Below, piece by piece: positions 1 through 5,578 of a stretch of 11,375 bases of DNA. The position numbers and the translations under genes are program-made. The stretch lies in the NCBI GenBank assembly GCA_003142355.1, contig PLMF01000143.1, forward strand, positions 10,738 to 22,112, given 5' to 3'. The notes beneath the pieces were generated by a model, which was not told the DNA's origin, did no database searches, and worked only from the letters and a program-made list of their open reading frames with translations. This DNA is from Bryobacterales bacterium (GTDB taxonomy: Bacteria; Acidobacteriota; Terriglobia; Bryobacterales; Bryobacteraceae). The stretch's first letter is position 1. Each line of letters opens with the position of its first letter.

Positions 1-1
1 G

Positions 2-568
2 GACGTCATCAACCAGATCGAGCTCAAGGTGGACGATTTGAACCGCGCCCCGGAAATCGCTCGCACTGTGGAAAAGGCGGCCGGCCCGCGCTACACCACC
101 ACCACCTGGATGGAGCGCAACCGCCAGTTGCTGAACGCCCTGCGCATGGAGCGCGCCGTAACCATCATCACTATCGGCCTGATCGAGCTGGTGGCCGCGC
201 TCAACATCCTGATCGTGCTGGTCATGATGGTCATGGAAAAGTACCGCGACATCGCCATCCTGATGTCCATGGGCGCGCGCCGCCCGCAGATCCGCCGCAT
301 CTTCATGCTGCAAGGCGTCCTCATCGGAATCGTCGGCAGCGCCATCGGTCTCGCGGTCGGTTATACGCTCTGTTACTTCGCCGACAAGTACCGCTGGGTC
401 CGCCTGGACGAGACGGTCTACTCGCTGAGCTTCGTCCCCTTCGAGCCGCGTTGGGTGGATGGCGTATGGGTCGCGGCGGCCGCCATCCTGGTAAGTTTCC
501 TGGCGACGATCTACCCCGCCCGCAACGCCACCCGCATCGTCCCCGCCGAAATTCTGCGGTACGAATAG
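2..568 (+). CDS. LolC/LolE-type ABC transporter permease, 3' part only
   Basis: This is the C-terminal part of an inner-membrane permease of the FtsX/LolC/LolE family, which works with a LolD-type ATPase to extract lipoproteins from the inner membrane. The frame is open from base 2 to a TAG at 566-568, so the true start lies outside the window. The visible 188 residues end a periplasmic domain and then give a hydrophobic helix (ITIGLIELVAALNILIVLV), the conserved cytoplasmic turn around EKYRDIAILMSMGARRPQI, and two more helices. The protein ends in PAEILRYE, the usual Lol/MacB C-terminus. The EKYRDIAILMSMGA motif and single FtsX domain fit LolC/E better than MacB. LolC and LolE cannot be told apart here, and the cognate ATPase gene is not visible. 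The next gene starts 126 bp downstream beyond a palindrome cluster, so this gene probably ends its transcription unit. Confidence 0.88.
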   Translation, partial: DVINQIELKVDDLNRAPEIARTVEKAAGPRYTTTTWMERNRQLLNALRMERAVTIITIGLIELVAALNILIVLVMMVMEKYRDIAILMSMGARRPQIRRIFMLQGVLIGIVGSAIGLAVGYTLCYFADKYRWVRLDETVYSLSFVPFEPRWVDGVWVAAAAILVSFLATIYPARNATRIVPAEILRYE

Positions 569-595
569 CGCCCCACCAACCCATCATTTCTCCCA

Positions 596-663
596 GGCGC
601 AGGCACTCGTGTCTCCCGTGGCGCAGGCACTCGTGCCTGCCGCGTCGGCACTCATGCCGACGC
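596..663. repeat. Cluster of three related palindromic repeats
   Basis: Three copies of a GGCACTC(G/A)TG-cored unit lie in tandem, with cores at 602-611, 626-635 and 647-656. Copies 1 and 2 share the identical 16-mer GGCGCAGGCACTCGTG at 596-611 and 620-635. Copy 2 forms a perfect 7-bp stem with a 4-base loop at 623-640 (GCAGGCA / CTCG / TGCCTGC). Copy 3 forms a perfect 9-bp stem with loop CTCA at 642-663. Copy 1 pairs only partly. The cluster sits between the lol-type permease and the TIR gene. It could act as a 3' stem-loop or terminator for the permease gene, though no T-run follows, or be a REP-like dispersed element. Its translation gives repeated RHSCLP-type peptides, which explains spurious ORFs here on both strands. 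Confidence 0.8.
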
Positions 664-671
664 TCCTGGCG

Positions 672-680
672 TGCTATCAT
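672..680 (+). promoter_or_regulatory. Putative extended -10 promoter of the TIR gene
   Basis: TGC-TATCAT is an extended -10 element (TGN followed by TATCAT at 675-680, one mismatch to TATAAT). No clear -35 box is seen about 17 bp upstream, where copy 3 of the palindrome cluster lies. Transcription would begin near 687, leaving only about 8 bases before the ATG at 695. No Shine-Dalgarno sequence is present between them, so translation may be close to leaderless. Prediction by eye only. Confidence 0.4.
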
Positions 681-694
681 ATCGCCGGATCTGA

Positions 695-3271
695 ATGTCC
701 GATTCGCCCCAAGCGAAGCGCCGTTTCCGCGTCGCCCTATCCTTCCCGGGAGAGCACCGCTCGCGGGTCGAAAACATCGCCGCCACCTTGGCCGCCCGCT
801 TCGGGCGCGACCAGATCCTTTACGACCGCTGGCACGCCGCTGAGTTCAATCGCGCCAACCTCGACGTCTACCTCCCCACCCTCTACCACGACCAATCCGA
901 CCTCATCGCCATTTTCCTCTGCCAGGAATTCAACGAGAAGGAGTGGTGCGGCCTCGAATGGCGAGCCTGCCGCGACCTCCTGAAGCGCAAACAGGACGAC
1001 CGCCTGATGTTCTTCCGCCTCGACGATGCCGACATCCCCGGCCTCTACTCCATCGACGGCTACCAGGATATCCGCCACATGTCCGACGCCGAAGTCGCCG
1101 CCGCCATCCTCCAGCGCCTCAGCGAACCCGCCGCTCCCGCCGCCCCCCGCGCCTTCACCGCCAAGCTCCCCATCGTCCACCCCACGCTGATCGGCCGCGA
1201 AAACGAGCTTGCATTCCTCGACCGCGCCTGGTCCGACGCCGACACCAATTTCGTCCAGGTCATCGCCGCCGGCGGCACCGGCAAGACCGCCCTCGTCGAC
1301 AAGTGGTTCCGCCGTCATTTAGGCGAAGCCCCCGTCTTCGGCTGGTCCTTCTACAGCCAGGGCGCAGCGCCCGGCCGCCAGACCTCCTCCGACCCCTTCT
1401 TCGCCGAGATTCTCGCCTGGCTGGGCATCCAAATCGCCCCCACGGCCTCCATCTACGCCAAGGCCGATGCCGTCGCCGACCGCCTGCGCCAGGAGCGCGT
1501 GCTTCTCATCCTCGACGGCGTCGAGCCTTTGCAGGACCCCTCCGGCGCCCTCCGCGATGCCGCCCTCAAGGCCCTCCTCCAGGAGCTCGACACCGCCAAC
1601 GGTGGGCTGGTCGTCTGCACCACCCGCCTCCGCATGGACATCCCCGACGACCCGCCGCGCGCCCGGGCCCTCGATCTCAACGACCTCACCCCCGAGCAGG
1701 GCGCCGAGTATTTGCGCCACCACCTGAAGGTCGTGGGCACGGAAGAGGAGCTACAACAGGCCTCGCGGGAATACTGGAACCACGCCCTGGCTCTGACCCT
1801 CCTCGGAACTTATCTGACCGATTTCTGCGGCGCCGACATCCGCCGCCGCGTCGAGATCCCCAAGCTGGCCGTTGAGGAAGTCCGCGAGGGCGCGCACGCC
1901 CGCCGCGTCATCGCAGCCTACGAGCGCGTCTTCGCCGGCAAGCCCGAGATCGCCATCCTGCGCGCCCTGGGCCACTTCGACCGTCCCGCCGAGCCGGAAG
2001 CCCTGAAGCTGGTCATGCCCACGATGGAAGACCGCAAATACCGCGCCGCGCTCAACCGTCTCCGCGACGCCCGCCTCATCCTGACCACCGACCCTGCCCA
2101 ACCCCTCGATTGCCACCCCCTGGTCCGCGAGCACTTCGGCAGCCAAGCCACGCGAGAGGGCCACCAGCGGCTCTACGAGCACTACAAGAAGCAAGCGGCC
2201 CACCGGCCCGACACGCTCGAGGAGATGGCGCCGCTCTTCTACGCCGTCTACCACGGCTGCCGGGCCGGCCAACACGCCGGGTGCCGGCGTGACGTCTACC
2301 GCGACCGCATTCTCCGCGGCAACGAGTTCTATCTGCTGAGGAAGCTTGGCGCCTTCGGAACCGACCTTTCACTCCTCGCCAACTTCTTTGAGATCCCCTG
2401 GACTCAGCCCGTCGCCACCCTCTCGCCCGGCAATCAGGCCTGGTTGATCAACTGCGCCGGGTTCGCCCTCCGCGCCGTCGGCCGGTTGGCCGATGCCGTC
2501 GGGCCTATGCGGGCCGGTGCCGAGGCCGCCGTGGAGTTGGCGGATTGGCAAAACGCAGCCATCTACTACGGCAACCTAAGCGAACTCCATCGCGCCCTCG
2601 GCAACATACAAGAAACGGTCGCCGCCGCCCGGCAATCAGTCGATTTCGCCGACCGCAGCGGCGATAAGTTCCAGAAAATGGCCCGTCGCACCGACCTCGC
2701 CGACGCCCTCCACCAATCCGGCAACTTCGCCGAGGCCGTGCGCTTATTCGCCGGAGCCGAGCGCCTCCAGGCGGAAAGCCAACGCGAATACCCGATCCTC
2801 TACTCGGTTCAGGGCTATCAGTACTGCGACCTGCTCCTGGGTCAAGGCCAAACCGGGGAAGTCCTCCGCCGGGCTTCCCAGACCCTGAGCTGGGCCGAAC
2901 GGTATCTCGGGCTGCTCGCCATCGGCCTCGACCACCTGTCGCTCGGCCGCGCCCACCCTGCCGACTCCGCCGAAGCCGCTCTTCACCTCGACCAGGCCGT
3001 CGAATTCCTCCGCCGCGCGGGACAACTCGACTACCTTCCCCTCGGCCTCCTCGCCCGCGGCACGCCCCACGACCTCGACGAAGCCTTCCGCATCGCCACC
3101 CGCTCCGGCATGCGCCTTTACCTCGCCGACTACCACCTCGCCAAGGGCAACCTCGCCGAAGCCGAAGCCCTCATCAACGCCACCGGCTACCACCGCCGCG
3201 ACCCCGCGCTCGCCGCCCTCCGCGCCAGGGTTGCTATCGGAACGCCGCCAGAGCACGCGGAAGGAAAATAA
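695..3271 (+). CDS. TIR-STAND ATPase-TPR protein (bacterial NLR-like immune protein)
   Basis: This 858-residue protein has three parts. Residues 11-140 form a TIR domain, starting FRVALSFPGE and carrying the classic W-C-x-x-E motif (W84, C85, E88); E88 is the expected NADase catalytic glutamate. Residues 165-480 form a STAND/NB-ARC-like ATPase: Walker A AAGGTGKT with K197, Walker B LLILDG with D274, sensor-like CTTR at 308-311, a GLPL-like segment NHALALTLLG at 362-371, and a winged-helix end HPLVREHF at 474-481 in the place of the MHD motif. Residues about 575-855 are alpha-helical repeats of TPR type. By analogy with known TIR-NLR defence proteins, the repeats would sense a trigger, the ATPase would oligomerise, and the TIR domain would deplete NAD+ or make a signal. 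Target and antiphage role are inferred. Codons are strongly C-ending compared with the permease gene downstream. Its 3' end overlaps the convergent kinase-fusion gene by 38 bp. Confidence 0.9.
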   Translation: MSDSPQAKRRFRVALSFPGEHRSRVENIAATLAARFGRDQILYDRWHAAEFNRANLDVYLPTLYHDQSDLIAIFLCQEFNEKEWCGLEWRACRDLLKRKQDDRLMFFRLDDADIPGLYSIDGYQDIRHMSDAEVAAAILQRLSEPAAPAAPRAFTAKLPIVHPTLIGRENELAFLDRAWSDADTNFVQVIAAGGTGKTALVDKWFRRHLGEAPVFGWSFYSQGAAPGRQTSSDPFFAEILAWLGIQIAPTASIYAKADAVADRLRQERVLLILDGVEPLQDPSGALRDAALKALLQELDTANGGLVVCTTRLRMDIPDDPPRARALDLNDLTPEQGAEYLRHHLKVVGTEEELQQASREYWNHALALTLLGTYLTDFCGADIRRRVEIPKLAVEEVREGAHARRVIAAYERVFAGKPEIAILRALGHFDRPAEPEALKLVMPTMEDRKYRAALNRLRDARLILTTDPAQPLDCHPLVREHFGSQATREGHQRLYEHYKKQAAHRPDTLEEMAPLFYAVYHGCRAGQHAGCRRDVYRDRILRGNEFYLLRKLGAFGTDLSLLANFFEIPWTQPVATLSPGNQAWLINCAGFALRAVGRLADAVGPMRAGAEAAVELADWQNAAIYYGNLSELHRALGNIQETVAAARQSVDFADRSGDKFQKMARRTDLADALHQSGNFAEAVRLFAGAERLQAESQREYPILYSVQGYQYCDLLLGQGQTGEVLRRASQTLSWAERYLGLLAIGLDHLSLGRAHPADSAEAALHLDQAVEFLRRAGQLDYLPLGLLARGTPHDLDEAFRIATRSGMRLYLADYHLAKGNLAEAEALINATGYHRRDPALAALRARVAIGTPPEHAEGK

Positions 3272-3935
3272 CCGCTCCGATAAGTGCCGCCGCCACGGCG
3301 GTGACCAGGACGCCGGCCGCAGCGGCATCTTTCACCAGGCGCACGTCACTGCTCCACTGTTGGTTCCGGCTCGGCGCGAGCCTCTCCACGGCACAGTTCA
3401 GCAGTTCGGCGGTCATCACGCCCGCAACGGCGAGAATCACAAACAGCCACTCAATCCGCGACAAGCGAAACAGCCATGCCGCCGCCAGCGTCCCCGCCGC
3501 CCCGGCGGTGTGGATCGCCATGTTCCGCTCCAAGCCGGCGGCACGGAACCCCGCGAACGCGTCGCGGAAAGCTCTCAACAGGCCCGACAGTTCCTCCGCC
3601 ACCACATCCCGCCCCGACTTCTCCCATCGCGTGGAGAGCGCCACGAAGGACGCAAAGAGAAAGCTCACCAGCACCCACCAGACCACGTCTTCGACGTAGA
3701 CCACTCCGAATAGCTTGCGGTTCAGGATCCGGTCCTCCCGATAGCTCCAGCAGCCCAACCGAATGGCGACGGGCCAGATCGCGCTGCCGTACACGGAAAT
3801 GATCGCGGTCGAGAGCAGAATGCCTTTCAGATCTTCCCGCATCGCGCGAGCAAACTCCGCGCGGACCCAGAGCAGCACGATGGGCGGCAGACAGAATAGC
3901 AGCGTGTAGCCGAGATAGCTGAAGTGTTCAAACAT
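3234..3935 (-). CDS. Lycopene-cyclase-like domain fused to undecaprenol/diacylglycerol kinase
   Basis: This is a 233-residue integral membrane protein. Residues 1-105 resemble the second half (CrtYd-like) of the heterodimeric/CarR-type lycopene cyclase: three helices, with IWPVAIRLGCWSY at 53-65 and VYVEDVVWW at 79-87. The usual WD is WP and the usual P-x-E-E is Y-V-E-D, so cyclase activity is doubtful. Residues 120-230 are a full DgkA-family kinase of the Gram-positive undecaprenol-kinase type: ERNMAIH at 136-142, IEWLFVILA, AELLNCAVER at 176-185 and VKDAAAAGVL at 201-210. These include the expected catalytic and metal-binding E136, E177, N180, E184 and D203. The likely reaction is phosphorylation of a membrane polyprenol or diacylglycerol. 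The ATG overlaps the end of the CrtYc-like gene by 8 bp (ATGTTTGA), and a strong GGAGG-type ribosome site precedes it, so the two are co-translated. Confidence 0.85.
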   Translation of the reverse strand: MFEHFSYLGYTLLFCLPPIVLLWVRAEFARAMREDLKGILLSTAIISVYGSAIWPVAIRLGCWSYREDRILNRKLFGVVYVEDVVWWVLVSFLFASFVALSTRWEKSGRDVVAEELSGLLRAFRDAFAGFRAAGLERNMAIHTAGAAGTLAAAWLFRLSRIEWLFVILAVAGVMTAELLNCAVERLAPSRNQQWSSDVRLVKDAAAAGVLVTAVAAALIGAVIFLPRALAAFR

Positions 3936-4263
3936 GCCTCCGCCTCCGAAGCGCCGCCAGGACGACCAGAAACATGAAGGCGGTGCCGAGCAGGTAAAAC
4001 CCCACCAACTCCTCCACTGGGAGGCCTGCCACCCACAAGCCCAGCGTGGGCGCGGTATCGTACCGCCACACGCCCGTGCGGCACGACAGCCAGTCCCAGA
4101 ACCATCCCACGGTGAATACGAATACCAGAAGCCACCGGGCGGTGCGGCGGTACTGCACGATTTCCCGGCGAAGGCGCCACGCCAGCAGGAGCATGGGCGC
4201 CCCAAAAAAGATCGACAGGAACACGAGGTAGGGATACATGAGGATCTCCACGGCTTTCAGCAT
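3928..4263 (-). CDS. Lycopene cyclase domain protein (CrtYc-like)
   Basis: A 111-residue membrane protein with about three helices matching the small lycopene cyclase domain (CrtYc/CarR type). Diagnostic features are the opening MYPYLVFLSIFFGAP, WFWDWLSCRTGVWRYD at 54-69 and the conserved LPVEE at 81-85. In known heterodimeric cyclases two such subunits convert the ends of lycopene to beta-rings. Here the partner subunit is the N-terminal domain of the next gene, which overlaps this one by 8 bp. No crtB or crtI is in the window, so the substrate may be another polyprenoid. Start choice: ATG at 4263 has a GAGGTG about 8 bases upstream. ATG at 4239 (giving 103 residues) has GGAG 6 bases upstream and puts the start at MYPYLVF, as in many family members, so either is possible. 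Confidence 0.8.
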   Translation of the reverse strand: MLKAVEILMYPYLVFLSIFFGAPMLLLAWRLRREIVQYRRTARWLLVFVFTVGWFWDWLSCRTGVWRYDTAPTLGLWVAGLPVEELVGFYLLGTAFMFLVVLAALRRRRHV

Positions 4264-4281
4264 ACAACAAACACCTCTTCG

Positions 4282-4310
4282 TTGACAAGTACTTTTTGAA
4301 GCAAAGTAGT
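4282..4310 (+). promoter_or_regulatory. TTGACA box with TACTTT/AAAGTA inverted repeat, possible relic operator-promoter
   Basis: A perfect -35 hexamer TTGACA (4282-4287) is followed directly by AAGTACTTT, with TACTTT at 4290-4295 and its inverse AAAGTA at 4303-4308. No good -10 lies at 16-18 bp spacing; TAGTGC at 4307 is poor. The layout resembles, from memory, operator-promoters of PadR-type regulated genes in Acidobacteriota. It points rightward into a DJ-1/PfpI gene relic, so it may be the decayed promoter of that lost gene. It also lies 19-47 bases upstream of the CrtYc-like start and could instead be an operator for that gene. Confidence 0.35.
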
Positions 4311-4322
4311 GCGACCATATGC

Positions 4323-4388
4323 GACCAGACCTACAGCGAAAAGCGGGGCCACAACGTCGCCCTGAATGCGACTTTCGACGAGACGCGC
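4323..4388 (+). pseudogene. Fragment of a DJ-1/PfpI family gene
   Basis: Sixty-six bases match the intact DJ-1/PfpI gene at 8484-8549 with 60 identities and no gaps. The reading frame is kept and encodes the counterpart of residues 56-77 ([11 protein letters not shown] onward). Homology ends sharply at 4388. The frame then runs through three unrelated codons to TGA at 4398-4400. No start, no catalytic Cys segment and no remainder of the gene are present. Of the five codons that differ, three are synonymous and two change the residue (F to V, I to T). That suggests descent from a once-functional paralogue rather than a fresh copy of the neighbour. It may mark the junction where the toxin-antitoxin module or the cyclase/kinase pair was inserted. 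Confidence 0.8.
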
Positions 4389-4415
4389 ATTGCACCCTGA
4401 CCGCCGCCAACGCGT

Positions 4416-4446
4416 TATACTACGAATAGTCAGACTAGTCTGACTA
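4416..4446 (+). promoter_or_regulatory. Antitoxin-toxin promoter and 20-bp palindromic operator
   Basis: A good -10 box TATACT lies at 4416-4421. Directly after it, TAGTCAGACTAGTCTGACTA at 4427-4446 is a perfect 20-bp palindrome covering the expected transcription start. No well-spaced -35 is evident; TTGCAC at 4390-4395 is 20 bp away. Phd/YefM antitoxins bind palindromes at their own promoters, so this is the likely autoregulation site. Purine-rich AGAAGAGAGA at 4446-4455 serves as ribosome site for the GTG at 4461. Confidence 0.7.
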
Positions 4447-4460
4447 GAAGAGAGACCCCC

Positions 4461-4751
4461 GTGCCCAAATCCCTGCACCCCCCGAAGACAGCCGGCCCGC
4501 CTTGGCAACTGCAGACCGCCAAGGCGCGGTTTAGCGAACTGTTCCGCAAGGCCCGAACCGAGGGGCCGCAACTCATCACCCGGCAGGGCAAGGAGGGTGT
4601 TGTCATGTTGCCCGTCGAACAATTCGAGCAACTGGCGGTCCGGGCGCGCCAGCCCAAGAGCCTGGTCCAGTTCTTCCGGGAATCTCCCCTGGTTGGCCTC
4701 GAACTGGATTTCGAGCGCGACAAAGACACCGGGCGGGACATCGAGTTGTGA
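4461..4751 (+). CDS. Phd/YefM-family antitoxin
   Basis: A 96-residue antitoxin. Residues about 15-60 show the Phd/YefM fold signature: WQLQTAKARFSELFRKA, then GPQLITRQGKEGVVMLPVEQF. This N-terminal part dimerises and binds DNA. The C-terminal tail SLVQFFRESPLVGLELDFER, followed by an acidic, Arg-rich end, is the typical toxin-neutralising segment of PIN partners. The start is GTG, placed 6-15 bases after a purine-rich AGAAGAGAGA. Its TGA overlaps the GTG of the toxin gene (GTGA, 4 bp), so the two are translationally coupled. The upstream 20-bp palindrome is its probable operator. The protein should hold the toxin inactive and repress the operon, with release on proteolysis; this is inferred from the family. 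Confidence 0.9.
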   Translation: MPKSLHPPKTAGPPWQLQTAKARFSELFRKARTEGPQLITRQGKEGVVMLPVEQFEQLAVRARQPKSLVQFFRESPLVGLELDFERDKDTGRDIEL

Positions 4752-5176
4752 GCGGCTTTTTGCTGGATACCAATTGCGTCTCGGAACTGGTCCGCGTCAA
4801 GCCCGAATCGCGGGTGCTGGAGTGGATGGAAGCCGCCGAGGAAACGCTGCTCCACCTCAGTGTCCTGACGCTGGGGGAGATTCGCAAGGGCCTGGCCACT
4901 CTTCCGCACAGCCGGCGGCGAACGCGGTTGGAGGCATGGCTGGCGGTTGACCTGCGCGCCCGTTTCTTCGGCAGGATACTGCCTGTCGATGCGGCGGTGG
5001 CGGATCGTTGGGGACTGCTCGCCGCCCAAGCCAGGCGCAGCGGCGCGACCCTGCCAATCGTCGATGGGTTGCTGGCCGCCACCGCCCTTCATCACAACCT
5101 CACCATAGTCTCGCGCAACGTCTCCGACTTCGCAGCCGCGCAAGTGCCGGTCCTCAATCCGTGGCAAGCCCTATAA
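4748..5176 (+). CDS. vapC: PIN-domain ribonuclease toxin (VapC/FitB type)
   Basis: A 142-residue single PIN domain, full length for the family. The conserved acidic residues that bind Mg2+/Mn2+ are all present: D7 in LLDTN, E44 in LTLGEIRKG, D106 in PIVDGLLAATA and D127 in SRNVSDF. The late segment LTIVSRNVSDF and the end VPVLNPW are typical of FitB/VapC toxins, which cut tRNA or other structured RNA when free of antitoxin. The exact RNA target cannot be read from sequence. The GTG start overlaps the antitoxin stop by 4 bp. The gene ends 11 bases before the TTGACA box of padR, with no terminator between, so some read-through into padR is possible. All active-site residues are intact, so it is probably functional. 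Confidence 0.93.
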   Translation: MSGFLLDTNCVSELVRVKPESRVLEWMEAAEETLLHLSVLTLGEIRKGLATLPHSRRRTRLEAWLAVDLRARFFGRILPVDAAVADRWGLLAAQARRSGATLPIVDGLLAATALHHNLTIVSRNVSDFAAAQVPVLNPWQAL

Positions 5177-5187
5177 CTGCCCTCCTG

Positions 5188-5216
5188 TTGACATTCTAAA
5201 GGAATCGCGTCATACT
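5188..5216 (+). promoter_or_regulatory. padR promoter, nearly leaderless
   Basis: TTGACA (5188-5193) and CATACT (5211-5216) are separated by exactly 17 bp, the best-formed sigma-70-type promoter in the window. The expected start of transcription is near 5223, only about 2 bases before the ATG at 5225. No Shine-Dalgarno sequence precedes that ATG. The padR message is therefore probably leaderless or nearly so. Confidence 0.65.
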
Positions 5217-5224
5217 CCTTTTGG

Positions 5225-5569
5225 ATGTCTACACGAGACTCGAAACCCGACATTCTCCAGGGCACGCTCGACCTGATGGTCCTCAGAACGCTGGAAGCCA
5301 TGGGGCCGCAACACGGATTCGGCCTGGCCAAGCGCATTCAGCAGATCTCCGGCGGCCTCCTCGACCTCAACCAGGGGACCCTCTACCCGGCGCTTCTGCG
5401 GCTGGAACAGCGCGGCTGGATCGGGTCGCGCTGGGGGACCTCCGACAGCAATCGCCGCGCCAAGTTCTATGAACTGACCCGCGCCGGCCGCCGGCAGGTG
5501 ACGCACGAATCGGAAGACTGGGCCCGCACGGTCGCCATCATGGACCGCTTCTTGCGGGCAGCCGAATAG
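5225..5569 (+). CDS. PadR-family transcriptional regulator
   Basis: A 114-residue PadR winged-helix regulator of the short form that accompanies duplicated permeases in Acidobacteriota. The sequence shows the family opening DILQGTLDLMVLRTLEAMG, the HGFGLAKRIQQISGG helix, NQGTLYPALLRLEQRGWI as recognition helix and start of the wing, and SNRRAKFYELTRAGR as wing. A C-terminal helix of about 30 residues serves dimerisation. PadR proteins usually repress a neighbouring transporter gene and respond to small molecules; the ligand is unknown here. The start is set by the family alignment and by the promoter ending just upstream. The permease gene follows after 9 bp, and its AGGA ribosome site overlaps this stop codon, so the two form one operon. 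Confidence 0.95.
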   Translation: MSTRDSKPDILQGTLDLMVLRTLEAMGPQHGFGLAKRIQQISGGLLDLNQGTLYPALLRLEQRGWIGSRWGTSDSNRRAKFYELTRAGRRQVTHESEDWARTVAIMDRFLRAAE

Positions 5570-5578
5570 GACCGGGCC

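Noticed and set aside
321..843. Overlapping ORFs on both strands around 321-843 with repeated RHSCLP/RHECL peptides
   Set aside because: They are translations of the palindromic repeat cluster plus out-of-frame parts of the lol-type and TIR genes; no ribosome site and no domain.
943..1875. 310-residue + strand ORF inside the TIR gene
   Set aside because: It is a shadow frame caused by GC-rich third positions; its translation is Arg/Pro-rich with no motif, while the other frame encodes clear TIR and ATPase motifs.
4264..4410. Upstream extension of the CrtYc-like reading frame to 4410
   Set aside because: The added residues are basic and unlike the family, and the segment is antisense to the PfpI relic; starts at 4263 or 4239 have ribosome sites.
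4257..5167. Minus-strand ORFs (124 and 245 residues) opposite the toxin-antitoxin genes
   Set aside because: Antisense shadows; they also run through the PfpI relic and the palindromic operator.
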